A DNA stretch of 46,465 nt. It comes from Fidelibacterota bacterium (GTDB taxonomy: Bacteria > Fidelibacterota > Marinisomatia > SCGC-AAA003-L08 > D37C17). The DNA lies in contig JASMKZ010000007.1 of the NCBI GenBank assembly GCA_030748955.1, forward strand, positions 1 to 46,465, read 5' to 3'. A program made the translations under genes and the position numbers. The notes under the pieces are model-generated. The model saw only the letters and a list, made by a program, of their open reading frames with translations. It was not told the origin of the DNA and did not search any database. Of the stretch, positions 17,027 through 27,037 are shown piece by piece. Each line of letters opens with the position of its first letter. Within the stretch, counting starts at the first letter, position 1.

Positions 17027-18156
17027 TTTGTTTAATTATTTTTCTAATCCCTGTAATTGTTTTTACCCAGGCAGATATTTTCGGATATTATGAATCAGAA
17101 TATGACCACATTCAGTTGACTGATAAATCGTATAATTTTGGATATAATAAACTCAGGATAGACTTGGAGTCTAGACCATCAGATCAAGTTATGATAGCTG
17201 GTAATATCAATTTTCAATTGCCTTATGGAAAAACAGAATGGGACTTTTTTGATTTTATTCCTATGGATACAGTAGAATTTGATGGGGAAGAAATTACTTC
17301 CTTTCCTAAATCCTTTATAAATGAAGTATATCTTGACAACATTTATCTAAGGACTTCGTTTTCTAAATTTGACCTGACTATTGGCAGGCAACCCTTATCT
17401 TTGGGTACGGGTTATGCATGGAATCCTCTTGATATTTTTAACTATAAGGATTTGATGGATCCCACCTACGAGCAGCCGGGAGTGAATGCTCTTCGAATAG
17501 AAATTCCAGTTGCTACTAATAGTGTTTTGGATATCATTCTTGAACCAGATTCAATATGGAATATGAGTAGTAAAATGATTCAGCTGAAATCACATCTAGG
17601 TAGTTTTGATTTTAGTTTGAATGGAGGGAGTCAATATCATGTAATTCCAGATGGAAATTCTCATTATATTAGTGATCATGTAATCCTTGGAGGTGGTTCA
17701 TTTGTAGGAGAGTTCTGGGAATTTGGTTTGTGGGGAGAAACTTTTTGGTCATTAGATGCAGATATTAATTTTGGGGAAGTTGTATTCGGGATGGACCATA
17801 CTTTTAATAATGGGCTTTATCTCATGACAGAATATTTTCATAATTCTCTGGGAGCAGAGAAAAATGAGGTGACATTTGATCATTATCTATATAGTTTCAG
17901 TGGAGAAACTCATAGTCTTATGCAGAATTATATCTTTGCAATGGGAATGTATAATATAACAGATTACATTTCAGCCAATCTTATTTCAATTGGGAATTTA
18001 GATGATGAAAGTTTTATACTTGCTCCTCAACTAAATTGGGATGCATTTGAAGATGTGACTGTAGGAGTGTGGGCCGGTCAATCCTTTGGTGAAAATGAGA
18101 CTGAATTTGACATCCAGGATTTAGCTATACGTTTTAGGATACGGGCATATTTTTAA
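17023..18156 (+). CDS. Outer-membrane beta-barrel protein of the LolA-RND unit
   Basis: The 377-residue protein has a short signal (LIIFLIPVIVFTQA) and then amphipathic strands ending in LAIRFRIRAYF, a barrel-type terminus with a final Phe. A conserved-looking stretch, FDLTIGRQPLSLGTGYAWN followed by PLDIFNYKDLMDPTYEQPG, recalls DUF1302-like porins ('GRQ...W..G..WNP.D.F'). It overlaps the LolA-like gene by 4 bases and is 21 bases from the RND gene. I infer that it is the outer-membrane component or acceptor of that exporter. Confidence 0.8.
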   Translation: MICLIIFLIPVIVFTQADIFGYYESEYDHIQLTDKSYNFGYNKLRIDLESRPSDQVMIAGNINFQLPYGKTEWDFFDFIPMDTVEFDGEEITSFPKSFINEVYLDNIYLRTSFSKFDLTIGRQPLSLGTGYAWNPLDIFNYKDLMDPTYEQPGVNALRIEIPVATNSVLDIILEPDSIWNMSSKMIQLKSHLGSFDFSLNGGSQYHVIPDGNSHYISDHVILGGGSFVGEFWEFGLWGETFWSLDADINFGEVVFGMDHTFNNGLYLMTEYFHNSLGAEKNEVTFDHYLYSFSGETHSLMQNYIFAMGMYNITDYISANLISIGNLDDESFILAPQLNWDAFEDVTVGVWAGQSFGENETEFDIQDLAIRFRIRAYF

Positions 18157-18177
18157 TGATACATCGAAACATCCATT

Positions 18178-20841
18178 ATGCGTAAAAAATTCTTAAATTT
18201 AATAGCCCAATGGTGCGTTATCCATACCTGGTGGATGACGGTAGCGGTCTTGCTATTAACCCTATTTTTTGGATATAGAGCCAGCACCTTGCAAATGCGT
18301 ACGGGCTTTGACAGTCTTCTCCCAGGAGATAATCCCCGTACAGCCGAATTTAACCGCATTTTAGAGGAGTTCCAAAACGAGTCCAATATTATGCTGCTAG
18401 CCAAGGGGCCCGAGGATAGTCTAAAGTCTTATGCCCGTGGCGTGAAACCCCTATTGGAAGATTTTGATGAATGGGTAGCCAGTGTGCATATTCAAATTCC
18501 AGAAGATTTCTATCGACGCAATGCATTAAAGCTTCTTCCGCCAGGTCAATTGGATAGTTTTGGTAGTATGTTTTATGATCCCAATTTGGTGCCATTTTTA
18601 CATAATCTAAATAATTCATTCGAAGGAGAATATCAAGGAAACGATGAAGCACTGAATTCACGAAAAGATGAATTGGATGCTGTCCGATTTTTGGATGGTC
18701 TAGAAATGTTTGTAGAAATACAATCTGCCGTAATGAAGGGGGTGTCTGATGGGGAAATAGGTCAAAAAGCTGTAGATGCCATTACCTTTGGAGAGACTTA
18801 TATGCTGTCTCCAGATAAGGATATGATTTTAATTTTAATCGAACCTACTTTTAATATGATGATTGATCCTGCTGAGCTTCAAAGGTCAGTTAATGGAATC
18901 GAGAAAATAATTAAAGAAGCTAGCGTTCCTTATGGAATAACGGCGGGCCTAACAGGTTCAATGGTATTGGGAAGAGATGAGTATGAAGCCTTTACTTCTG
19001 ATTCATGGACAGTTTCAATTTTAGCATTAATAGGCATTTTTATATTGTTTGTTATCTCTTTTAGAATGTGGGTGAGTCCGCTATTGGCAATCCTCACAGT
19101 CATAATGGGTGTGACTTGGGCAATGGGGTTTTCAAGTTTTTTGGTGGAATATCTAAGTATGATGACTGCCATGATGAGTATCATTCTAATTGGTTTGGGT
19201 ATTGATTTCAGTGTACATATAATTTCAGGATACACCGAAAAGCGGAATCAGGGATTGGATGTTCAAATATCAATACAGGAAACACTTTTACGCTTTGGCC
19301 CCGGGATAATTACTGGCGGTATTACAACCGGTTTGGCATTTCTTACATTGATGATTTCAGAAACTGTAGGCATGCAGGAAATGGGATTAATGGCAGGTGT
19401 GGGACTCATTTTTACCATGCTGGCTACTATTATTATTTTACCAACAATGTTGATTATCAGAGAGCGATTACTTAAAAACTTTAATAAAGCTCTGCCCCCC
19501 AAAGATGTATCCTATCCATTCTTAGGCAGGATCGCCGAGTTTACGGCAAAATATCGTTGGATTATGGGAATTTTCTTCCTGCTATTTACGGGTTTTCTTT
19601 TGAAACGGGCTGTAAATATGTCCGTTGATTATAATTATTTAAATATGGAGCCTGTAGGATTGGAAAGTATTAAGCTTCAGGAAGAACTGATAGAAGCATT
19701 TGACCTGTCCTCTGATTTTGTCATGTTTACCACGGATAATTTGGATGATGCCAGAGACCTTACCAGGCAAGCCCGGGAAATGGAAACTGCTGGGTGGGTG
19801 GAAAGTATTTCTGATTATCTCCCTGACTCAGATGGGTTAGAGAAACAGTATAGATTTCTAAAGGATCTCAGGCGGAATTTGGAAAACAGAGAGATCAGGA
19901 AACAAATGTCATCTCACGATGTAAAAATGTATCGAAAAGAGCTGGAACGATTAGAAGCAAATATTATTGAATTACAAGATTTGGCATTCTTAGGAGGACA
20001 GGATAAAGTTTATAATAAGGCTGTAAAATTAGTGGGAGAAGCTGGCGATAGTTTGGCACGTGGGAATATTACCCAATTTATAAATGCGCTTGACACGGGA
20101 TTAACCAAAATTGAACTCACCTATTTTCAACAGAAATTCTCCACTTCTTTTAAATCCACAATTATTGACATGGCAAATACAGAGCCTCTTACCTTAGATA
20201 ATCTTCCTAGTGATATCAAAAATCGTTTTACAGGGAACAGCGGTGATATATTTATTATTAATGTTTATCCTGAAAAGAATATTTGGGAAGATGCCCGTTT
20301 TCTGTACCGTTTTACTGAGGAAGCAACAGAGTTGAGTGAGAAAGCAACGGGACTTCCACCAATTTTTGTAGAGCTAATGGATATTATGAGTAAGGATGGC
20401 AAAAAAGCTACCTATTTGGCGATCATGGCCGTATTTGTGGTATTGCTTCTAGATTTTCGCAGCTTGAAATATGCATTGATTGGAATGGTGCCCCTCATTT
20501 TTGGTGCCATTTGGATGACTGGGATTATGGAAATTTCAGGTTTACAGTTTACCATGATGAATATCCTTGCTGTACCACTCATTATTGGCATAGGTATCGA
20601 TGATGGACTACATATTCTTCACCGTTGGAAAATGGAGAAGAATTTGGATATCGTCTATAGATCAACTGGAAAGGCAATTCTGCTCACATCACTTACAACT
20701 ATGTTGGGCTTTGGTTCTCTTTGGTTTGCCACGTACAGAGGGTTGGGGAGTATGGGAATTGCATTATTTATTGGTGTGGGCACCTGTTTTTTAGCGACTC
20801 TATTTATTATACCTGCCATATTGGGCATGCGAGATAGATAA
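18178..20841 (+). CDS. RND/MMPL-family exporter
   Basis: The 887-residue inner-membrane protein is a tandem of two halves. Each has one helix, a large periplasmic domain (about 40-280 and 490-740) and a bundle of five helices (about 285-435 and 745-885). The helix-bundle segments SIILIGLGIDFSVHII and VPLIIGIGIDDGLHILHRW carry the acidic residues used for proton coupling in RND/MMPL proteins. The size fits the MMPL/HpnN-like group, which moves lipids rather than drugs. With a LolA-like carrier and a barrel protein directly upstream, transport of a lipid to the outer membrane is the best inference. Confidence 0.9.
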   Translation: MRKKFLNLIAQWCVIHTWWMTVAVLLLTLFFGYRASTLQMRTGFDSLLPGDNPRTAEFNRILEEFQNESNIMLLAKGPEDSLKSYARGVKPLLEDFDEWVASVHIQIPEDFYRRNALKLLPPGQLDSFGSMFYDPNLVPFLHNLNNSFEGEYQGNDEALNSRKDELDAVRFLDGLEMFVEIQSAVMKGVSDGEIGQKAVDAITFGETYMLSPDKDMILILIEPTFNMMIDPAELQRSVNGIEKIIKEASVPYGITAGLTGSMVLGRDEYEAFTSDSWTVSILALIGIFILFVISFRMWVSPLLAILTVIMGVTWAMGFSSFLVEYLSMMTAMMSIILIGLGIDFSVHIISGYTEKRNQGLDVQISIQETLLRFGPGIITGGITTGLAFLTLMISETVGMQEMGLMAGVGLIFTMLATIIILPTMLIIRERLLKNFNKALPPKDVSYPFLGRIAEFTAKYRWIMGIFFLLFTGFLLKRAVNMSVDYNYLNMEPVGLESIKLQEELIEAFDLSSDFVMFTTDNLDDARDLTRQAREMETAGWVESISDYLPDSDGLEKQYRFLKDLRRNLENREIRKQMSSHDVKMYRKELERLEANIIELQDLAFLGGQDKVYNKAVKLVGEAGDSLARGNITQFINALDTGLTKIELTYFQQKFSTSFKSTIIDMANTEPLTLDNLPSDIKNRFTGNSGDIFIINVYPEKNIWEDARFLYRFTEEATELSEKATGLPPIFVELMDIMSKDGKKATYLAIMAVFVVLLLDFRSLKYALIGMVPLIFGAIWMTGIMEISGLQFTMMNILAVPLIIGIGIDDGLHILHRWKMEKNLDIVYRSTGKAILLTSLTTMLGFGSLWFATYRGLGSMGIALFIGVGTCFLATLFIIPAILGMRDR

Positions 20842-20895
20842 TAGTACCATTCAGTTTTGAATTAGCATTTATATTTTTAATTAACCTTTTTTATA

Positions 20896-22281
20896 ATGAA
20901 ATTTAGAGAAATAAAACAGCACCATATACCAGCCATCATTTCTATTATGGTCTTATTTATTATGGATAGTCTGGCTTTTTATTGTGCCTATTTGGTAACA
21001 GAAAACATGGGGATTGAATTTGTTGGCATCAAATATCCTTTTCGAGTATTTATATTTATCATCTTTCTCATATATATTTCCAAATGCTATAATCCCTCTC
21101 CCATAGTATCTCGATCTTATGAATCAAAAACCATTATTCAGTTAATTTATTTAATTGGCATTGTCTACATATGTTATAGAATATCTTCAAAATCAATCAG
21201 TATAGATAAAGCTCAATATGATTTAGTTTTTCTACATTCATTTATTTTTATAGATATTTTATTTCGATTATTAGTTCGCAGCACACAACGATATTTTTTA
21301 ACCAAAGGATATGGAGGGCGTGCAACAATTATTGTAGGCTCTAGTGAAGATGCCTTTAACTTGGCGGATGAAATGAATAGAAATCTTTCTCTTGGTTTTG
21401 TATTGCGGGGTTATTTTAATGAATCTGAAAATATACATATGAGTCGATATTGTAACTATCTTGGGACGCCGGTAGAAATCAAAACATATTTGGATAACCA
21501 TAATATAAATGAGATGATTATTGTATTAGATAGCCATGAACACGAAAAACTATTACAAATTATTGGCAAGTTTAACTTGTATGATATTTGTATAAAAATA
21601 ATTCCAGACATGTATGAAGCCATTACCGGGCAGGTGCGTATTGAAACCATTCGAGGGTTGCCTCTATTAAATATTAATCCTGATATTATTACTGAGTATC
21701 AACTTTTTCTTAAACGATCCGGAGATGTTTTTCTTGCAATTACAGCATTAATCCTATTTTGTCCATTTTATTTATTAATTGCACTTTTAGTTAGAATGAG
21801 TAGTTCAGGCACAATTTTATATAAGCAGGTACGTGTGGGCTTACATGGAGAACCCTTTGTATTAATTAAATTTCGAACTATGTTTGATGATTCTGAAAGA
21901 ACTACGGGGCCTATTTGGGCAGAAGAAGATGATCCTAGAGTTACTCCCATTGGAAAAATCCTTCGAAAATATCATTTTGACGAAGTACCCCAGTTATTAA
22001 ATGTTTTATGGGGAGATATGAGTATCATAGGTCCCAGGCCTGAAAGACCAAAAATTATTGAAGAATTATTGAGGGATATCCCCTATTATTCCCATCGCTT
22101 AAAGGTTAAACCTGGTATTACTGGATGGGCTCAAATTATGGGTGCCTATGATAGGAACATAGGCGATGTCCATAATAAGTTGAAGCATGATTTTTACTAT
22201 ATTGAAAATATGTCTATATTATTGGATTTAAAAATAATATTTATGACATTATGGGTAGTGTTAAGAGGTGAGGGGAATTAA
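20896..22281 (+). CDS. Polyprenyl-phosphate sugar phosphotransferase (WcaJ/WbaP type)
   Basis: The 461-residue protein starts with four or five membrane helices (about 12-125) and a CoA-binding-like domain (GRATIIVGSSEDAFNLADEM). It ends in the bacterial sugar transferase domain, with KRSGDVFLAITALIL, FVLIKFRTMF, LRKYHFDEVPQLLNVLWGDM, SIIGPRPERP and KPGITGWAQI. These enzymes load the first sugar-1-phosphate onto undecaprenyl phosphate for exopolysaccharide, capsule or O-antigen synthesis. The DEVPQL and GPRPERP motifs are intact. No glycosyltransferase cluster follows in this window, so the gene stands apart from any such pathway here. Confidence 0.92.
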   Translation: MKFREIKQHHIPAIISIMVLFIMDSLAFYCAYLVTENMGIEFVGIKYPFRVFIFIIFLIYISKCYNPSPIVSRSYESKTIIQLIYLIGIVYICYRISSKSISIDKAQYDLVFLHSFIFIDILFRLLVRSTQRYFLTKGYGGRATIIVGSSEDAFNLADEMNRNLSLGFVLRGYFNESENIHMSRYCNYLGTPVEIKTYLDNHNINEMIIVLDSHEHEKLLQIIGKFNLYDICIKIIPDMYEAITGQVRIETIRGLPLLNINPDIITEYQLFLKRSGDVFLAITALILFCPFYLLIALLVRMSSSGTILYKQVRVGLHGEPFVLIKFRTMFDDSERTTGPIWAEEDDPRVTPIGKILRKYHFDEVPQLLNVLWGDMSIIGPRPERPKIIEELLRDIPYYSHRLKVKPGITGWAQIMGAYDRNIGDVHNKLKHDFYYIENMSILLDLKIIFMTLWVVLRGEGN

Positions 22282-22396
22282 ATTTAATTTTACAATCAGC
22301 CATTTTTATTGGAAAGAATTGGATTGCATCTTTGGAAGCATTTGTGAACCTAATTAAATTTGATTTCTATAAATATACAAAATTTCAGGGATTGAG

Positions 22397-23671
22397 ATGT
22401 TATCACTAAAATATATTCGGGACAATTTAGATTATGTGCAAAATTCTTTGACCCAAAAAAAATCGAATATTAACTTATCTATATTATTAGATTATGATAA
22501 TCAACGTAAAAGTTGTTTAAAAGAGGTAGAAAAATTAAGAGCTGAAAGGAATAAAGTATCTGTTTCAATTGCTCAATTGAAAAAAGCTAGGAAAGATGCT
22601 CAAGATGATATATTGGCAATGCGTAATGTATCTGACAGGATAAAAGATATTGAGGTTGAACTTAAGAAAATTGAAGACAATATTGCTAAAGACATTTATT
22701 ATGTTCCTAATATTGTTCATTCTTCTGTACCAGTAGGGAAGAATGAAACATCTAATGTTGAAATTAAAAAATGGGGAGATGTCCCTGACTTTTCATTTAC
22801 TCCCAAAGATCATTTAACTTTAGGTGAGGACCTCAGACTTTTTGATTTTAAGCGTGCTGTTAAAATGGCTGGGTCAGGATTCTCCCTTTATACAGGAATA
22901 GGATCAAAACTGGAACGTGCATTAATAAATTTCATGTTAGATTTTCATATTTCCGAACACAATTATACGGAATTGTTGCCACCTTTTCTTGCCCATACAG
23001 ATGCAATGCAGAATACAGGTCAATTACCAAAATTTAAAGATGATATGTATCAAATACCGGAAGATTCTCTATATTGTATTCCTACTGCAGAGGTGCCCGT
23101 TACCAACATTCATCAGGGAGAAATAATACCGGAATCAGATCTACCAAAAAAATATGCTGCATATAGTGCATGTTTTAGGCGTGAGGCTGGTAGCTATGGA
23201 AAAGATACAAGAGGTCTCATTCGTGTTCATCAATTCAATAAAGTAGAATTGGTAAAATTTGTCCATCCAGACAAATCTTATGAAGAGCTTGAATCATTAT
23301 TAGAAAATGCTGAAGCAATTCTTCAAGCATTAGGGTTACACTACCGAGTTCTTGAATTATGTTCTGGTGATCTTTCTTTTTCTGCAGCAAAATGCTATGA
23401 CATAGAGGTCTGGTCTCCTGCAGAAAAAAAATATCTTGAGGTCTCAAGTTGTAGTAATTTTGAAGACTTTCAGTCCAGAAGGGGAAATATTCGATATAGA
23501 AAAAATAGTACAGGAAAATCAGAACTTCTTCATACCTTAAATGGCTCTGGTGTCGCAACACCTCGATTAATGGTGGCATTATTAGAAACCTACCAACAGG
23601 AGGATGGAACAATTAAGTTGCCTGCTGCATTACATCCGTTTATGAATATGGACATAATATCAATCCTATGA
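22397..23671 (+). CDS. serS: Seryl-tRNA synthetase
   Basis: This 424-residue class II synthetase has an N-terminal coiled-coil arm (about 30-105, charged heptads) that holds the tRNA-Ser variable arm. The catalytic core carries IPTAEVPVTNIH, CFRREAGSYGKDTRGLIRVHQF (motif 2; seen at residues about 257-278) and the closing NGSGVATPRLMVALLE (motif 3). Length is standard. The ATG is preceded by GGGATTGAG. The last codons overlap the ATG of plsC (ATGA), so the two share a transcript. Confidence 0.97.
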   Translation: MLSLKYIRDNLDYVQNSLTQKKSNINLSILLDYDNQRKSCLKEVEKLRAERNKVSVSIAQLKKARKDAQDDILAMRNVSDRIKDIEVELKKIEDNIAKDIYYVPNIVHSSVPVGKNETSNVEIKKWGDVPDFSFTPKDHLTLGEDLRLFDFKRAVKMAGSGFSLYTGIGSKLERALINFMLDFHISEHNYTELLPPFLAHTDAMQNTGQLPKFKDDMYQIPEDSLYCIPTAEVPVTNIHQGEIIPESDLPKKYAAYSACFRREAGSYGKDTRGLIRVHQFNKVELVKFVHPDKSYEELESLLENAEAILQALGLHYRVLELCSGDLSFSAAKCYDIEVWSPAEKKYLEVSSCSNFEDFQSRRGNIRYRKNSTGKSELLHTLNGSGVATPRLMVALLETYQQEDGTIKLPAALHPFMNMDIISIL

Positions 23672-24411
23672 GAGTGATCTGGTTTCTTATTAATTTGCTA
23701 TTATCTATAAGTGTATGCTCTATACCAATTATTGCAGTTGGTTTGTTTGATAAAGGGAAATATTACACAGGTAAATTGATTAAGATGTGGGCACGATGGG
23801 TTATATGGTCAACTGGCATCCAATATGAAATAGATGGATTGGATAATTTAAATTTAGATAAGCAATATATATTTATGAGTAATCATGAAAGTGCCTTGGA
23901 TATTGTATTAGGACTTGTTGCCATTCCTTTTAATATAGTATTCTTGGCAAAAAAAGAGTTATTTAGAGTTCCAATATTTGGATGGGCAATGAACTCTGCG
24001 GGAATGATTAAAATTGATAGACAGAATCCAGAAATTGCCAGAAGATCGGTGACTGGAGCTGTAGAAACACTTAAACATTCTTCATTTTCTACTCTCATTT
24101 ACCCTGAAGGTACCCGATCAAATGGGGAAGAATTGCTTCCTTTTAAAAAAGGAGGATTCATATTGGCTATTCGGACTCAATTTCCTGTGGTTCCTATTAC
24201 CATTCTAGGTGCTGGCAATGTATTGCCAAAGGGTACACTGGCTATTAAGAAATCTCATATAAAAATTATTATAGATGTTCCTCTAGAAACTCAAGGGTTG
24301 GAATTAAAAAATAAGGAAATTCTACTACAAGACTGCAGAAATATTATCCATCAAAATCTCATTCAATCTAATCATGGTCACAATGCGAATTATAAACTAT
24401 ATTCAACCTGA
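23668..24411 (+). CDS. plsC: 1-acyl-sn-glycerol-3-phosphate acyltransferase
   Basis: This 247-residue membrane-associated acyltransferase makes phosphatidic acid. The N-terminal hydrophobic anchor is followed by the NHX4D box SNHESALD (His73, Asp78), the substrate-binding YPEGTRSNGE and the later FPVVPITILGAG, in the usual order and spacing. The start overlaps the serS stop, so translational coupling is likely. The pairing with serS carries no obvious pathway meaning. Confidence 0.93.
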   Translation: MRVIWFLINLLLSISVCSIPIIAVGLFDKGKYYTGKLIKMWARWVIWSTGIQYEIDGLDNLNLDKQYIFMSNHESALDIVLGLVAIPFNIVFLAKKELFRVPIFGWAMNSAGMIKIDRQNPEIARRSVTGAVETLKHSSFSTLIYPEGTRSNGEELLPFKKGGFILAIRTQFPVVPITILGAGNVLPKGTLAIKKSHIKIIIDVPLETQGLELKNKEILLQDCRNIIHQNLIQSNHGHNANYKLYST

Positions 24412-24506
24412 AATCACATCTCATACTCCAAATAATTATATTTCTGAGGAATCAGATTATTATGTGGAATATGTCCATTAATTAAAATTTAACAATTGGA
24501 GTAATT

Positions 24507-26162
24507 ATTAAGAATATTACACTTATATTTATTCAAACGGTATTTATATTTAAGATGTTATTTGCCACAGACAGCTTGCAAGCCGAAGCTGTGCATTTAC
24601 CTTTACCGGATATTGCTGATAGTGGCATCATTGAAATAACCTTACCTCCAGAAATGAATTTAGATGTTGTGCCTGAAGAGGATATATTTGATGCCCAAAT
24701 AGCTGAAGCCAAAACTATTTATGCCGAAGCAATAATATCCGATCTTACGGGAGATACATTAGAAGCTGCTTATCAATTTGAGATGTTATTTGAATCACTT
24801 TCACATATTGATGAGCTAAGTGCTCACGATGAATTCCAAACCCTAGAATTCAACCGATTACTCACTGCTGCAATTGATTATTATGAAGACGAAGCGGTAA
24901 CAATGGATAAAGTTGAAACGGGGTTTTCCGTAGCGGTATTAAAGGATAAACTTGATGAATATATTTATGGACAAACACTTGAAGATTTAGAATATGTAGA
25001 AGAGCGAGTCGAAATTATTCCAGGCCATATTCCAATTACTTATAATCAGAAAGTGGCTAGCATTATTAAATTTTTTCAAAATGAAGGGAGATCTAGTTTT
25101 CAGAAATGGCTCAATAGAATGTCTAGATATAAGCCCATAATTTTACCAATATTAGAAGAAGAAGGGGTGCCGCCAGAATTGTTTTATTTAGCAATGATAG
25201 AAAGTGGTTTGAATCCAAAGGCTTATTCATATGCTCATGCATCCGGTGTGTGGCAATTCATATCTTCAACAGGAAAAGTTTATGGATTGAAGAAAAATTG
25301 GTGGGTAGATGAACGGCGTGATATAGAAAAGGCAACTCATGCAGCAGCTAGGTTTTTAAAGGATTTACACAAAGAATTTGATGATTGGTATTTGGCATTT
25401 GCAGCATATAATTGTGGTCCTTCAAGAGTGAAAAAAACAATCAAGAGGCAAGGAACAAGGGACTATTGGAAGCTTACTCGCCTCCCACCACAGACACGGA
25501 ATTATGTCGCTAATATTATGGCTGCAATTTTTATTTCTAATAATCCTGCTAAATACGGTTTTTCTTTAGTTAAAGAGAAAAAAATGGAATGGAATATTGT
25601 TGAAATTGATAAGGCAGTAAGCTTACAAGTTATTAGTGAATGTGCAAAATTAGATCCAGTTATCCTGCAAAATTATAATCCAGAATTGAAACAAGGCACT
25701 ATTCCCCCCATAGAAAAAGGAAAACCTTATGCATTTAAAATGCCAATTAATGCTTCACCAGCATTTGACTCTCTTTTTGCTGAAGTAGAAATTGAAAAAT
25801 TTCAGGAAGTTCTTTTTTTAGAACATAAAGTAAAAAGGGGTGAAAGTTTATGGCTTATTGCTAGAAAATATGATGTGAGGATTAAAGATATTGTTGCTGT
25901 TAATAAATTGGCAAAAGCAAAATATATAAGACCGGGGCAAAGATTGCAAATACCTGCCGAAGGCTATGATCTCTACCGAAAGTTAGCGCTAACAAATTCT
26001 ACAGGGCCTAAACAAATATATCATACCGTACGCTCTGGAGACACGCTCAGTGAAATTGCAATGTCATATCGCACTTCAGTAGGTAAAATTAAAAAATGGA
26101 ATGGACTTAGGTCTGATAGAATCTATCCTGGACAAAAATTAAAAATATGGACAAAAGCCTGA
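24507..26162 (+). CDS. mltD: Membrane-bound lytic transglycosylase with LysM repeats (MltD-like)
   Basis: This is a murein hydrolase of SLT family 1. The catalytic Glu lies in AMIESGLNPKAYSY (Glu232 with this start), followed by ASGVWQFISSTGKVYGL and LAFAAYNCGPSRV. Two LysM domains close the protein (VKRGESLWLIARKYDV and VRSGDTLSEIAMSYRT). The first ATG (24555) would begin inside the signal peptide. Reading upstream from ATT 24507 gives KNITLIFIQTVFIFKMLFA, a complete signal, with GGAG 5 bases before that ATT. No ATG, GTG or TTG lies between the upstream stop and 24555. I therefore propose an ATT start, 551 residues. It overlaps sppA by one base. Confidence 0.88.
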   Translation: MKNITLIFIQTVFIFKMLFATDSLQAEAVHLPLPDIADSGIIEITLPPEMNLDVVPEEDIFDAQIAEAKTIYAEAIISDLTGDTLEAAYQFEMLFESLSHIDELSAHDEFQTLEFNRLLTAAIDYYEDEAVTMDKVETGFSVAVLKDKLDEYIYGQTLEDLEYVEERVEIIPGHIPITYNQKVASIIKFFQNEGRSSFQKWLNRMSRYKPIILPILEEEGVPPELFYLAMIESGLNPKAYSYAHASGVWQFISSTGKVYGLKKNWWVDERRDIEKATHAAARFLKDLHKEFDDWYLAFAAYNCGPSRVKKTIKRQGTRDYWKLTRLPPQTRNYVANIMAAIFISNNPAKYGFSLVKEKKMEWNIVEIDKAVSLQVISECAKLDPVILQNYNPELKQGTIPPIEKGKPYAFKMPINASPAFDSLFAEVEIEKFQEVLFLEHKVKRGESLWLIARKYDVRIKDIVAVNKLAKAKYIRPGQRLQIPAEGYDLYRKLALTNSTGPKQIYHTVRSGDTLSEIAMSYRTSVGKIKKWNGLRSDRIYPGQKLKIWTKA

Positions 26163-27037
26163 TGAGTAAAAATCGAAATTATTCATACTGGATTATTGGA
26201 TTAATTGTTTTTATAATAATTCTTTCAATTATTCCATGGGAGGATGTGACACCTTCGGGACCTAAGGTGGGTATTGTTGAAATTAATGCACCCATTACCA
26301 GTTCCAAAAAAGTAGTGGAAGATCTCAACTACTTTAACAGGAAATCTAATATTGTTGCTATTGTTATTCGGTTGGAAACACCTGGAGGAGGTGTAGCTGC
26401 AAGTCAAGAAATTTATGAAAAAGTTAGAAAGATATCACAAACTAGTCATAAACCAATCATTGCATCCATGGGGGGTGTGGCTGCATCAGGTGGTTATTAT
26501 ATTGCCTTAGGTGCAGACACAATAATGGCGAATCCCGGTACGGCAACAGGTTCTATTGGCGTTATTATGTCATACCCTATAGTAGGTGATCTGATTGATA
26601 AAATGGGAATCCAATACACAACCATTAAAAGTGGAATTCTTAAGGATTCGGGATCACCCTTTAAAGATATAACTAAGGAAGAAAGGGTCTATTTTCAAGG
26701 CTTAATCGATGATCTCCATAATCAGTTTTTATCTGTAGTAGCGAATGAAAGAAAACTCCCTCTTGATATTGCAGGAAATTTATCGAATGGTCAAGTTTAT
26801 TCCGGAAAACAAGCCGTAGAAAATGGATTAATTGACATGTTAGGAACATTTGAAGATGCAGTACTTCTTGCTGCCCATAAATCTGGATCTAGTGAGAAAC
26901 CTGAAATTGTTTATCCGCCCAAGAAGGAAAAGGGTTTGTTAGATATGCTTTTCGGGGATATATTGCCAAGCTCTACTATAGGTAATTTGTTTATGTTTCC
27001 AGTGCCAGAGTATAAATTACCATACAAGATAAAATGA
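26162..27037 (+). CDS. sppA: Signal peptide peptidase SppA (short form)
   Basis: The 291-residue serine protease is anchored by one helix (about residues 9-27, YWIIGLIVFIIILSIIP). The family's Ser-Lys dyad appears as Ser109 in VAASGGYYIALGAD and Lys156 in TIKSGILKD. It degrades remnant signal peptides in the membrane. The size is that of the short, single-domain SppA. I use ATG 26162, which overlaps the transglycosylase stop (TGATG), rather than ATG 26147. It overlaps the HU gene by 4 bases. Confidence 0.93.
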   Translation: MSKNRNYSYWIIGLIVFIIILSIIPWEDVTPSGPKVGIVEINAPITSSKKVVEDLNYFNRKSNIVAIVIRLETPGGGVAASQEIYEKVRKISQTSHKPIIASMGGVAASGGYYIALGADTIMANPGTATGSIGVIMSYPIVGDLIDKMGIQYTTIKSGILKDSGSPFKDITKEERVYFQGLIDDLHNQFLSVVANERKLPLDIAGNLSNGQVYSGKQAVENGLIDMLGTFEDAVLLAAHKSGSSEKPEIVYPPKKEKGLLDMLFGDILPSSTIGNLFMFPVPEYKLPYKIK

